Shown here piece by piece: positions 9,951 to 20,460 of a stretch of DNA of 64,000 bases. The position numbers were made by a program, and so were the translations under genes. Location of the stretch: positions 50,290,152 to 50,354,151 of the forward strand of contig NC_084763.1 in the NCBI RefSeq assembly GCF_028858725.1, read 5' to 3'. Origin of the DNA: Colius striatus (Eukaryota > Chordata > Aves > Coliiformes > Coliidae). The notes under the pieces are model-generated. The model saw only the letters and a list, made by a program, of their open reading frames with translations. It did not search any database and was not told the DNA's origin. Position 1 is the first letter of the stretch. Every line of letters starts with the position of its first letter.

Positions 9951-12900
9951 CTGTGTTGTGAAAAAGAAACAGTATCTTTAATAATCTCACCTACAGGAGA
10001 AAACCAGACAACTCAACCAGGAACAGAGTATGCCATGAACTTCTAAATGCACCATCCCTTCCCCAAGGCAGGGGACGTGCACAAATGCACAATGCTCACC
10101 AAGTGCCTGCTTAATTTTAAGCTTGGATTGCTTAAGCTAGCAATCAAACTTTAGGCTGCTTCACAAGCAATCTTACCTTTTGCAGTGGCTTGAGGAAAAC
10201 AACACCACAGCCTTCTCCCCTTCCATAGCCATCGGCCTTTTTGGAGAAGGGTTTGCTGACTCCCTCTGGAGAGATCATTTTTGCTTTGCTGAGGGATACA
10301 AAGGTGCGGGGGTCTATTATGCAGTTCACTCCACCACAGATTGCTGCCTCACAGTCTCCTGCAGTAAGATAGAAACACACTCATGATGTTGGCATGTCCA
10401 GCATGAGAGCAGCCCTAGCCATCCTCATTCGTTTCGTTGCCCAGCATCCCAGCAGCCCTGTTACCTGATTTAATTGCTCGCAAGGCATAGTGCAGAGCAA
10501 AAAGAAAAGATGAACATGCAGTGTCAACAGCCAGTGATGGTCCAGTCAGATTAAAGGTGAATGACACCCTGTTAGCAGCAATGCTCATCGCTGTTCCCGT
10601 GCCGTCATAGTGATTTATTTCACTCACTGCTCTGCTTGTTACAATTTCATAGTCTCGATTCATGAGCCCTGTAAATATATCAAGTACATGTCACGTTAAC
10701 CTGAGCAAACAAGAAGGATCCTCAGCTCTAAAGCCGGCAGTGTGAGCTGCTTTTCTGTTTTAATAGTAAACTACACGGCATCAGTGCTCCTATGGCAAAA
10801 CTTACACAAACATCCCCAACACCTGAAACTTCTACCTGTAAGTGATGGGTCTTCCCTGATGGCTTAGCTCGTGGTGTGATGCATGGAAGTTCTGTGTAGC
10901 CTGCTTAGACCCTCTAATCTCAGTCTGAGAGTGGTTGCTTTGGTTTTGCCATGCAAATAGACATTAAGAAATTGCAATGAGAAGAGCAGGGATATAAATG
11001 TTCAGGACATTAGCTCTAGTTCCTTAGGTGTTCCAGTTGAAGGTCACAGCAGAAGCTAAAACCACTGCTTTTTATTTACCTTTAATTTGCTCAATTTAGT
11101 CAATAAGATGGAAATAGGGCCTGTGCAAGGAGTTGGAAAATGAAGCACCTCTATCTGGAGAGGAAGGAGTTGTCTCCTTTCTGAAAGAAGAGCTGTTCTC
11201 AGAGTAAAAGGTGATGTAAAGTTTCTGCCCCATAGGTACATCGGCCTAACTATTCCAGAAAACTCCTCTGAAAAGGGACAGAGATTACAGCTGTTACTCC
11301 AGCTCCTTGAGAAAATACAAGAGTTCACTTGGAAGGGATGTACAACAATCATCTAGTCCAACTGCCTGAACAAGTCAGTGCTCACCAAAGGTAAAGCGTG
11401 TTACTAAAGGTATTGTACAAATGCCTTTTACACACTGGCAGGCCTGGAGAAACCATCTCCTCTCTAGCAAACCTGTTTTAGTGCTTGACCACTCTCTCTG
11501 TAAATAAATGCTTCCTAACATCAAGTCTGAACCTCCTCTGATGCAGCTTTGAACCATTCCCACATGTCCTATCACAGGATATCAGGCAGAAGAGACCAGA
11601 ACCTCCTTCCCCTCTTCCCCTCCTCAGGAAGCTGTAGAGAGCAAAGTTTGCATCCGAGTCTCCTTTTCTCCTAACTCCCAGCCTGAGCCCTCAGCTGCTC
11701 CTCATGGGTCATGCCTTCCAGCCCTTTCACCAGCTTTGTTGCCCTCCTCTGGATGCCTCCATTCTGTATCGTGGGTCCCAGAACTGTACACAGTTCTCAA
11801 GGCGAGGCTGCACCAATGCTAAATACAACAGGATAATCCCTGCTTTTGACCAGCTGCTTATACTGAAGTTCTCTGTCCCTCTTGAGCTGAGGACACAGGA
11901 CTCCAAATGAGGCCTCACCAGGGCAGAGTAGAGAGGGAGCAGAACCTCCCTCGACCTGCTGCCCACACTTTTCTTGATGCATCCCAGGATGCCATTGGCC
12001 TTCTTGGCCATGAGGGCACATTGCTGCCTCATGGTTAGTTTATTATCAAGCAGGACTCACAGGTCTCTCTGCAGAGCTGCTCTCCAGCAGGTCACCTTTA
12101 GCCTGTACTGGTGCATGGGGTTGTTCCTTCCCAGATGCAGGACCTTAAGCCCCACAACACCTTAACCAATGTTATACTGGAAAACAGTGTAGGCCTGGCT
12201 TGAGTATCATTTCTAAGAAGGGCTGGGTTGACGAGGCAGTTTAACAGTTTCCTGCTTCAACTTCAGTACCAAAAGACACCAAGGGAGCCCCCTAAAATAC
12301 GGATGTGAATTACATACAACAAACCTCCAGAGTAGCCTAGCAATCCTTACCAAAAATAACTGGCACACAACAGTAGCCTTAGATCTCCAGTGCTAGATAC
12401 ACAGGTAAAGCTTATGAGGGAGTGCTCCAAGCTTTGTGAGATTCAAATGTACTTTCTTTGCCATGTTATTTTTGTCTTACCAATAAAAACCCCTGTTTTG
12501 GTGCCACTGACAGCTTCTACGGGGACTCCAGCATCCTCCAGGGCTTTGTACGTGCACTCTATCAATAACTTCTGCTGCGGATCCATGCGTTCAGCTTCCA
12601 TATTATTGATCCCAAACAGGTGGTTGTCAAATGAATTAAATCTAAAAGACACAGGTACAAGATACAGACAACATGTATTTACTCCTACACTCAGAGTTAA
12701 CACACATTTTTTGCAATTTGATGAAAAGCAAAGTAGTAACTTTAGGCCACAGCTCCCATTTATGAAATTCAGAAACAAATATTCATAGGTCATAATACTC
12801 AAATGAAACACAAGGTCTCCTTCTTTACTATCTAGCAAAACTGCACTACCTTACTTTGTCTGTAAATTATCACAACTGAACTAGAATTACTTTTCCACAT

Positions 12901-14153
12901 AAGCAAGGAATTAGGTCCCAAGATCCAACAAAGCTGGCTAACCTTCAGGCTGAAGCTGGAGGAATTTTAAATGTGGCTTGCACCTTCTGAAAGGCTGGAC
13001 ATGTCTGGCTAAGTATGAAAAAAAATTAGTGTCACCACATGGTAACAGACTCACTCATCGAGAAGAGCAGCTCGTGTTGTACATATCTTTCCTGGCTTGT
13101 TATCATCTGGATCATACCAATCTTTGGCATTAAATCTCTCAGGGGGAATTTCTACTGTGCAGTTTTTGCCTTCCTCCAGGACCTTCCAGAAGTTGTCAAT
13201 TCCATCACCTGTTGTACAGAGGTTTTAAAGTCGATTAAATCATGTGCTCCCCCTCCCCACACCAACTCAGAAATGCTCTCAGTTACAGAGAACTCCCACG
13301 TAGACATTTTGAGTGCTCAAGAAGCATCACCAGAGAAAGAAATGATCATGTTTTGGTGAGAGGAAAAAGGAAAGGCATGAATGATCCTTTCACTGCCTGC
13401 CTTAGAGCAGTAGAAGTCACAAAATGCTTAATCTTCTGCTGTCCCTGTTTCCCTAAGATTGTAAATGTGAGAGTACTGTAATACAGGCTGCTGTCACAAT
13501 ATATGATAGGCAATATCAGTTCTTTACCACAGTTAGCCTCTCATCTTGTACAAGGGGCTATATTTAGGTCTGTGTTTGTGAGAGGCAAAACCTGACTACA
13601 GACAGCTGTATTTATCTAGCTCTGCTCTCTTCTGGGACCTTTCCAAGTGAGTACTGTAATAAAGCAGAAAGATTCCTGTTAGCAAGACCCAAGCTATTTC
13701 TATTAGGGGCAGGGCTGGTGATACTGACAGGCCCTCCATCTGTCCTGTCCCTATGGGTACACAGTCCTGCAGCGATGCACCGTCACCCAGCCAGTGCATT
13801 CAGAGAGCTCAAACCCTCCCAGACCCACCCACTTCACTTGTGTGAGGTTCATGTCTGCAGCTCAATGCCCTGCCTACAGACAGCACTGCAGGTCTGTCTC
13901 TCAGGGGACAAATTGCAATCAAGGGATTTCCACCACAGAGGGTCCTTTTAAAAAGATCCTTCAAGTAGCAAAGCCATGAATTGTACAGAAGTAAGGGAGG
14001 AATGTGTTGTTTTGCTCCACTTCAACATTAATCAGTGACTCTGCTTTTCTGTGTTCACTCAGCAGCCCACCCTGCTTTTACCCAAAACTTACCTCCAGGG
14101 AAATTGCATCCTATCCCCACAATTGCAATTTCATCTCCAGTCTCCATCTTCAT
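4392..14153 (-). CDS. PKS: Animal polyketide synthase, copy A (six coding exons, 2106 aa)
   Basis: Iterative type I PKS, expected to act in the cytosol and build a polyketide from malonyl-CoA units. Coding exons are 14093-14153, 13055-13208, 12481-12641, 10465-10668, 10177-10358 and 4392-9950; they sum to 6321 nt and join in frame through GT/AG sites. KS spans about residues 7-430 with Cys177 (DTACSS), His312 (EAHGTGT) and His353 (GNIGHTES). AT has Ser619 (GHSVG), Arg644 (YHRSRL) and His726. DH has His922 in an HxxxGxxxxP motif and Asp1089. An ER-like region (about 1420-1690) lacks the GGVG nucleotide motif. KR has GGLTGLG at 1741-1747 with Lys1849, Ser1873 and Tyr1886. ACP Ser2043 lies in GIDSM. 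No thioesterase follows. The start is the ATG at 14153, just before the KS motif IAIVGIG. By family it resembles budgerigar MuPKS and fish/sea-urchin PKS. Copy B is about 99% identical. Confidence 0.93.
10177..10358 (-). CDS. PKS: PKS A coding exon 5
   Basis: The 182-nt exon lies between a CTGCAG acceptor and a GTAAGA donor. It encodes the KS core from DCEAAICGG through [10 protein letters not shown] to FLKPLQK and ends in phase 0. It is protein-identical to copy B. Confidence 0.93.
10465..10668 (-). CDS. PKS: PKS A coding exon 4 (KS active-site cysteine)
   Basis: The 204-nt exon lies between a TTTACAG acceptor and a GTAACA donor. It carries the KS nucleophile in [12 protein letters not shown] (Cys177) and is protein-identical to the copy B exon. 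Confidence 0.93.
11300..12148 (-). repeat. CR1 LINE in PKS A intron 3
   Basis: An antisense CR1 3' half with the familiar blocks (CACCAGCTTTGTTGCCCTCC, CAGAACTGTACACAGTTCTC). Copy B has a different CR1 in the opposite orientation in this intron. Confidence 0.88.
12481..12641 (-). CDS. PKS: PKS A coding exon 3
   Basis: The 161-nt exon follows a CTTTTAG acceptor and ends at a GTAAGA donor. It encodes the KS region containing the DPQQKLLIE motif and ends at VFIG. Phase 2 in, phase 1 out. Residue 86 is Met here and Thr in copy B. Confidence 0.92.
13055..13208 (-). CDS. PKS: PKS A coding exon 2
   Basis: This 154-nt exon begins after CAG at 13211-13209 and ends at a GTGAGT donor. It encodes the N-terminal KS segment from DGIDNFW to AALLDE and takes codon phase 1 in, phase 2 out. 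It differs from copy B at K49R, P54Q and D71N. Confidence 0.9.
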
Positions 14154-14161
14154 CTCCAGGG
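14093..14161 (-). CDS. PKS: PKS A exon with start codon (coding 14093-14153)
   Basis: The ATG at 14153 opens a 20-codon segment ending in GCNFPG plus one base, followed by a GTAAGT donor at 14092-14091. A pyrimidine-poor but acceptable CAG acceptor at 14164-14162 suggests the exon begins at 14161 with eight untranslated bases. A second in-frame ATG lies two codons downstream at 14147. Confidence 0.85.
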
Positions 14162-15115
14162 CTGTGCAATACAGGTCTAAGTGTCAGTTAGCTCAAACAA
14201 TTGTGCCTTTAGAATTAAGTAAATTTCAAATTAAAAGGTGAACTTTCCACAAACACATGCACTTGTTCATAGCTTCATTGATTTGTTTTCCACTGTGATG
14301 AGAAATGCCACTCCCTACAGGTGACCAGAGCTGTGTGATGTTTTCCTTGTTGTCTCTGCTTTCAGAGGAATATCTCTAATCCTCAGACTCCCCTGTTCAC
14401 AGACACTTCCTTTTACTATTAACCTCTGCTACTCCTGACACCGGCTGATCTGCACCCAAGCCTCTCCCAGATCGGTCCTGCTTTGCTCCTTACAGACAGA
14501 AGTCACTTGCACATTGACCAGAGCATATTCTCAGCTCTGTCATCTCTACCCTATTCACAAAGCAGGTCTCCCAAACAGACACTGCTTTGGTAGATCCCAG
14601 GCTGCTGAGCCTTACTCTAAATCAGCTTCGTCTGCAGTCCGAGTTTAACCCCCACTGACCATACTCTGAGCCAACAATTCTCAGAGGTTTTGCTTTGAAA
14701 CATGACATTTAAAACAACTGCTCAGATTCACACTTTGAAAAATCTGCTTCATGGTCCCATTAACTAAGACAGAGAAAGGTAAAGGGCTACTAAGCAAAAC
14801 CAGAGACCAGCATCTGGCTTTCTAGAAGTACCTTCTGTTTCACCAATAATACTAATTCCAAAATGCTATAAAAAGAATTTCCTTTTAGATCTTTCAAAGC
14901 TGACTATGACTTCTGTGGTGTCTCTAGTTCATAGTTTAACTTCACTGCTAACCTTAAGCAGCAAAGCCCAACATAGATACTCTTGTCACAAGATCCTTTT
15001 AAGCATTGCTCCTCAGTTAGCACTTAAATAGCATATCATAGAAAAATAAGGACCTTCTGATTCTAACATGTCTTTGGCATCTATAGAATTACCCAGTGAG
15101 CTATGAAACTCTTAC

Positions 15116-15143
15116 CTTATATCATCCCAGTAGGGTGCACTAA
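15116..15143 (-). other. PKS: Probable 5' non-coding exon of PKS A
   Basis: A strong donor (AAG|GTAAGAG) has its GT at 15115-15114. It lies about 50 nt downstream of a TATA box, so a short untranslated exon of roughly 28 nt would splice to 14161. The transcription start near 15143 is inferred from the usual TATA spacing only. The arrangement is preserved in copy B. Confidence 0.55.
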
Positions 15144-15165
15144 TAGGCTGAGGCTGTGGAAGCTG

Positions 15166-15173
15166 TTTATATA
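15166..15173 (-). promoter_or_regulatory. PKS: TATA box of PKS A
   Basis: TATATAAA on the minus strand, in the context CCTATATAAACAG, is conserved in copy B. It sits upstream of the predicted non-coding exon and about 1 kb upstream of the start codon. Confidence 0.6.
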
Positions 15174-15252
15174 GGATCCTGTGAGGTTTCTCATTTAATA
15201 CTTATGCTAAACTGGGATGGAAATGTTAACGCCTTTCAAAGGAAAGAAAGCA

Positions 15253-15265
15253 ATGACTCATGTGA
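15253..15265 (-). promoter_or_regulatory. Overlapping AP-1-like and M-box-like sites upstream of PKS A
   Basis: On the plus strand the sequence reads ATGACTCAT (15253-15261), an AP-1 type palindrome, overlapping TCATGTGA (15258-15265), an E-box of the form bound by MITF/TFE proteins. They lie about 85 nt upstream of the TATA box and are unchanged in copy B. Function is inferred from motif and position only. Confidence 0.35.
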
Positions 15266-15275
15266 TTACTCAATG

Positions 15276-15290
15276 CCCCCCCCCCCCCCC
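15276..15290. repeat. Poly-C tract of 15
   Basis: An uninterrupted run of 15 cytosines about 100 nt upstream of the PKS A TATA box. Copy B has only a few bases at this point. Confidence 0.95.
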
Positions 15291-15399
15291 GACTAAAGTT
15301 CAAAACTACTTCCCTGGAGTAATAAATTCTTCATGAAATCAGCTTCTACATGACGATAAGAGTAAAATCTCTGTCTTATCTAACTTCTAACATTTAGCA

Positions 15400-17384
15400 A
15401 ACACTAAGTCAGAGATACCTTGGCACAAAATAGCCCATAAAAAATGTATTATTTAATCTTTAAAGCAACAATGCAAATTAGATTGCTCTTAGTATCAACA
15501 AATCTGAACTGGCATATAAAGTCCTTACTATTTGTTGAAGGGGTTTTAGTTGTTGGAAACTAAGCACAAACTCTTCATGAACATAAAACCTGAGTTTCAT
15601 GTTTGATTATACAGCTGCAGGAACAGTTAAATATAGAAGAACAAAAAGCCTTGTGAAAAAGGCAAGTTTTCTCAAAATATTTCAAAACCTACCAAGACAT
15701 TAAAGCAGTATCAAGCTTCCTGTCTAAAAACTGCCATCTTCTTAAAAGCAAGACAAACAGAGAATAGCCAGAAGTCATCACTGAAGGATCAAGTCTACTA
15801 GTCTCTGCTGGATACCTTTTTAACATCTCCCTCATCATCCAACCACCCAAACTCATCTTTTTCTCTCCTCACCTTATAACTGAAACACAGTGTTGGAGCA
15901 GTCAGAAGAGTTCGTATATAGTGAACGTTTTCCCTGTCATGGGACCCAACTCTTTCCAAAAGACAGCAAAAACCACTGTGCTGAGAAAAAAGTTTATTCT
16001 GCCACTGAATAGCTTTGCAACCTGCTCTGAAAAGCTCAAGTTCATCTGTTTCATAGGTGTAAATCTCAGTCCCTCACTTCTCTGAATTCTGAGGTTATTT
16101 GAAGTTATTTAACAACTTCTTTAACTAAACCCACTTGCCTGATGTTGAGGCTTGCCTGAGATGGCTAGTCTGATGCTAACTTGAGTATACCTGTATTTTA
16201 TATGTGTCTTAAAGAATACTCTTTGCCATGAGAGCACATTGCTGGTTCACGTTCAACTCGGTGTCCAACAGGTTCCCTATGTCCTTTCCTGAAAAGCTGC
16301 TTTCCAGCTGGAAAACAGGAAAGATCTGTTAGATTTTTGTAGCTATACTGATCCATGCACCAGAGTATGTTTAGGACTGGAAAGCAGATTTGCAATTTTT
16401 TTATGTACAGCTACAACAGTAGCTACAATAGATCTACTGTAGCTGTACTGGATTTCAATAGCTACACCGGGATTTTAGTGAACGTTAGGCATTTAAAGTA
16501 CAATTTGATTTAAAAATAAGAAAAACTTGCTTACCAAGCAGTCATCTAATCTGTTAGGTAAAGTGACAAGATTTCTCTATCTTCAGCACAGAAGATCCTT
16601 AAACTCCTGTTGCTGCCATCCTGTTCACACACAAAAGTGCTGTGGTCTGAAAGAGTAAGCAGCGCGTTCCAGATAAGCCTATACGATTCCAGGCAGACAC
16701 ATATACACTGTGTCCTCCTGTGAGTTCTTCCTGATTAGCAGACCTAGAGCACACCTATTTCAGCCAACATGAGTGAGCCATTTCAAAACACAGCAATGAT
16801 GACATGCTTTTAGGTCTGTTCTGGTTTGCATTGGAGATGGTGACACACATTTTCAGTCATTAGCCAGAGCTAATAAATAAGTCACCATAATAAGGTTCCA
16901 AGTCACCTGTCCTACAAAGCTCTTCTAGGCACCAGGGAATCACTAGGAAGATTTTGTACCTTCTACAGGGAATTATTTTGTTAGTTGAGTCAGTAACTGT
17001 TTCAGATATAACCTTTAGTCTTGATTGAGAACCAGAATCAGTCATTTCCACTTCCAAAATTAACAACCTGGCCTGTAGGTTGCAGAACCAAGCTCCTTTG
17101 TGCTTGCTCTCTTGACATTCTCTTTATTCTCTTTACACAGCCACTCAGCTAAAGGGACTCATACCTGTGCTCTATGCTTCCTGGACAGGGGCTGTAATCA
17201 ATAAGATGATATTGAAGAAGCTGGCATCTCTTCACCTCTTTGTTGTACACTTCTTTTTAATTTCATGTACACAGAAGTACCCAACTGCTGCCTGCAAAGC
17301 ATGAAATGATCTGTGCCACACAAAGCTGTCATTTCCTCATGTTCACCAGTAGACAGGACTTCTTCCCACTTCTTCCCACTCCTT
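15400..17384. other. No gene seen between PKS A and block X
   Basis: Unique-looking AT-rich sequence with one CR1 fragment (16225-16330). No match to the region upstream of PKS B was noticed. Confidence 0.45.
16225..16330 (-). repeat. CR1 fragment
   Basis: A short antisense piece (CCATGAGAGCACATTGCTGG, AAAAGCTGCTTTCCAGC) is typical of the CR1 ORF2 end. Confidence 0.6.
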
Positions 17385-17530
17385 TATCTCTGCATTTGTT
17401 TTTGTTCAGCCTTCTGACACTAGCTGTTGTCCTGCAACCCATGGAGATTAACGATAAAGCTGAGATCCACCTGCAGCCCATGGAGGACCCCACACTGGAG
17501 CAAGTAGCTGTGCCCAAAGAAGGCAGCTTT
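17385..17530. mobile_element. ERVL-type LTR fragment
   Basis: The phrase CTGCAGCCCATGGAGGACC followed by CACACTGGAGCA is the reverse complement of motifs seen in the LTR at 36165-36774. Only about 150 bp is recognisable. Confidence 0.55.
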
Positions 17531-17639
17531 TGAAAATACATTCTCCAGAGAATAAGATCAAGCAGGGTTAACTCTGGAAGACTTTCAACTGCTCTCCAAG
17601 TTAGAGAAATTCAACAAGACTAAATTCTCTACAGATTCC

Positions 17640-18060
17640 TGGTATATTGTATGTAAAGCATGTTACCTGGGAACTGACATTTCTGCAAACAGTCTGGCTT
17701 CTCAAAGATGTTTTAAACCAAATGTCAATAAAAATATATAGACACTGGCATAGACAGAGCCACAGAAGCAGACTTTCATGTTTGCATAAGCAATAGAAGC
17801 GGATATTACTCTGATACACACACCAGTAAGAAATAAATACCAGGAGAGCCTGGGCTGATCTGAGGAGAAGGTAACTTCCCTAATATCCTCTTTACATAGA
17901 AACACTATTGCAGAAGGAACTTTCCATCTCAAAGAAGCATACAATTACCTTCCCGTAAATGAAATGGGAAGAGATCTGAAAGGTCATCCTTTACATGGGT
18001 AACAGAAAAAATGCCTACACTCACCTCTTTGATAGCTCTTTTGTGTATCCAAGCACTGAT
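17640..18060. repeat. Locally duplicated block X (first copy)
   Basis: Recognisably homologous to 59815-60185 and in part to 62670-62900, with common phrases such as CAATAAAAATATATAG. Frames differ between copies, so it is unlikely to be coding. Confidence 0.7.
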
Positions 18061-18179
18061 GAATAAAAGTTTAGTTTATGCTTAGATCAGTATTCTCTGA
18101 CACTTAGAAATATGTTAGAAATATGTAAAGGTTTCAAAAGTATGAAAAAACTATAAACAAAGCCAAAACAGACATTGAT

Positions 18180-19140
18180 TGATCAAAGAAAGAGTAGGAG
18201 AAAAGCACTGCAGTTTTTCTCTTTTTTTTTCTTACACTTCCTGAAGATCTTCAAGACCTGACCATTTTACAAGGAGGTTTAGAAATCTGTATGCAATAAA
18301 AAAGCAGCCTGCAAAGATAACATATCTGTATTAATAAGACACTGATTAAAGAGGGAAACTTACACAGTTCTCGTAAAAGTAAGTTGTGAAACCATTTATA
18401 CACATTAAGGAAAGTGAAATTTTATAGACATTTTACAAGGAAGTACAAACCAAGTCAACTAGTTTCTTCAGTGGCCTCCTGTTACATTGTACTCGTAGCA
18501 CTCCAGGGCTCCATAAGTAGAATTTAGAGCAGTCCTCATGGAAAACCTCAGCATTATGAACTCACAGTGGAGACAGGAATTGTTCCTTACCTCAGCTTGA
18601 AAACAAACATTCTGGAGCTAAAGTCATAAGAATCTGGCAGCTCACTTTGCCTTTCTGGTATCCTACACTGACAAGCTGAAATTCTGTCCCTCACTATGAT
18701 GTACAATAGAAGCAGCATTATCACCCCACCAGTTAAAATACTCTGCAACTCCATTCTTCCTAAAAAGAAAACTGAAATGAGTGTAGACATTCCTGAAGAG
18801 CCTCACACTGAGATGGCCTCAGGACATGCCTAACACATACTGACAGCTCAGAGACATCATGTCAGTCAGCAACAGCTTTTCGCACAACACAGCTGCTTCT
18901 GCATTAACTCTGCTCGCTCCTACATAATGTCTAAGGTCACCATATTCACTGCAAGTACCAGTCTCATCATCAAGCAGAGGAGCAGCAGCCACTCATCCTG
19001 CCAGTGCCCAGCAGACGGCAATTTCACACAGTCACTGTGCACTCCCAAAGCAAGGAAGAGCAGACCTCCAACATGAATAACCCTCAACATGAATAACCTT
19101 CAACATGAAAGAACACCTGTTAGTTCTGGGTCCTGGTGCC
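18180..19140. repeat. Locally duplicated block Y with the membrane-anchor exon
   Basis: Nearly identical to 62980-63985, except that the second copy has a 12-bp repeat of CTCTATAAGTAT near 63350. Includes the exon at 18591-18754. Confidence 0.85.
18591..18754 (-). CDS. Putative first coding exon of an unrecognised membrane-anchored protein, copy 1
   Basis: After a TTTCTTTTTAG acceptor, an ATG at 18754 opens 54 codons plus two bases and runs into a strong donor (CTGAG|GTAAGG). The peptide has a short N-terminus, a single hydrophobic helix at about residues 6-20 (GGVIMLLLLYII) and a basic/polar stretch after it, like a type II/III signal anchor. The copy at 63443-63606 has one silent change and no amino-acid change. 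Reading could instead begin upstream at 18790 in frame. I do not recognise the family, and no following exon could be identified between here and the PKS A promoter, so it may be an orphan exon of a decayed gene. Confidence 0.5.
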
Positions 19141-19779
19141 AGAATAACTAATGGATTTAATCTGAAATGCAATCTCATGGCATTCTATTTCAAATTGAAT
19201 GAAATTGTATTTCAACATCTTTGCAGTTGTATGTGGAAATTATTTCAGGCTGCAGGATTTCTTGAAAGGGCAAAAGTCACAGATTTTTTTCTGCCTATGA
19301 AATACAGAGTAGATAGGGAGTTAAAGCATGCTTGGAAACAATTACTCATGGAGCTGAGCAACTGAAGAGTGCTGAGGTCATTGACATCTCCTTAACCTTA
19401 TTTAACAAGAATTTACACATGAGGCTTCTTTTACGTCTATATTCACCGCCCACACAACTAAGCAGCAGCAGTCAGCAGTGTATGAATGTGCATCCACAAC
19501 ACAATCTTATGGTGGCTGAATTAGCCACAGAGCACCAAGTTCTTCAAGGGAAGTGACAATTTTCCTCCATTTAGTCCAAGACTTCACTGGCAGCACTGTG
19601 CCCTAGGTTGGGCTCCCCAGTACAAGAGATACCAGCTTACAGGAGTGCGACCAGTAATGGGCCACCATGACAGCTGGGTCCTGGAGCACACAATGGACAA
19701 GGCTGAGAGAGCAAGACTCTGTCTTGAGAATATCAAGGGTGGGCAGGATCTTCTTTCTGCCTTCAGCTATGTGATGGGA

Positions 19780-20460
19780 AAGTGCAGAGAAAACAGACTG
19801 TTCTCAGAGTTGTAGTTGGAAAGGACAGGGACCAAGTCTCACAACTTGTATTAAGAGAAATTCCAGTAATATATTGTCATGAGCAAAAGCTGTTTACTTC
19901 TTCAGGGTGGCACCTCTCAGCTCCTGCTCAAGCAGCCCCTTGGCTCCAGCCCCTGCCCAGGCATCTTCTCTCTTGCCATCCACCCACTCCAGCCTGGTCT
20001 TTCTTCCTGCTTCCCCTCCAGCTCTGGCCTTGTTTCTCCCTTACTTGGTGCTTGCCACTCTAAGACATTTTCACAGAGGTGCCACAGGCTCCCCTGCAGA
20101 CAGGCTCAGCCATGCTGTGGGTCTGCTGGATTCGGCTGGAACCGGCAGTGACTGGCTCAGGGCAGTCTCTGGCCTCTCTGCACAGAGGCCGCCCCTGCAA
20201 CCCCGTACCAAACCCCCGACAGTTCTGAGGGGGAAAATCACGATGAAGGTAGTCAACTGCTGGAACAGGCTGCCCAGAGGCTCTGAGTCCCCACCTTTGA
20301 AGGTGCTCCACACAGAGCTGGACAAAGAACTCAACAACATGATCCCACATCCACGCCAGCCCCTCTCTGAGGCCCAGATCAGATGAGTGCCAGAGGGCCT
20401 TTGCAATCCAAATTACCCCATGATTCTGCAAAATTCTTTGAATCATTTCCAATCTCAGTA
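19780..20460. repeat. Locally duplicated block Z (first copy)
   Basis: Matches 61000-61655 closely, including the phrase GTCATGAGCAAAAGCTGTTT and the CR1-like tail. In the second location it directly follows a truncated block Y. Confidence 0.85.
20225..20450 (+). repeat. CR1-like 3' end within duplicated block Z
   Basis: Sense-strand CR1-type C-terminus (WNRLPRG, then a LKVLH block) ending in CATGATTCTG. It lies in a block (19780-20460) that recurs at 61000-61655. Confidence 0.65.

Noticed and set aside
17601-17944. Hydrophobic minus-strand frames in block X
   Set aside because: The similar peptide in the other copy (59836-60063) is in a shifted frame with stops; no consistent coding signal.
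19907-20386. 159-residue frame, repeated at 61129-61578
   Set aside because: Belongs to block Z, a dispersed repeat ending in a CR1-like tail; low-complexity start and no homologous protein recognised.
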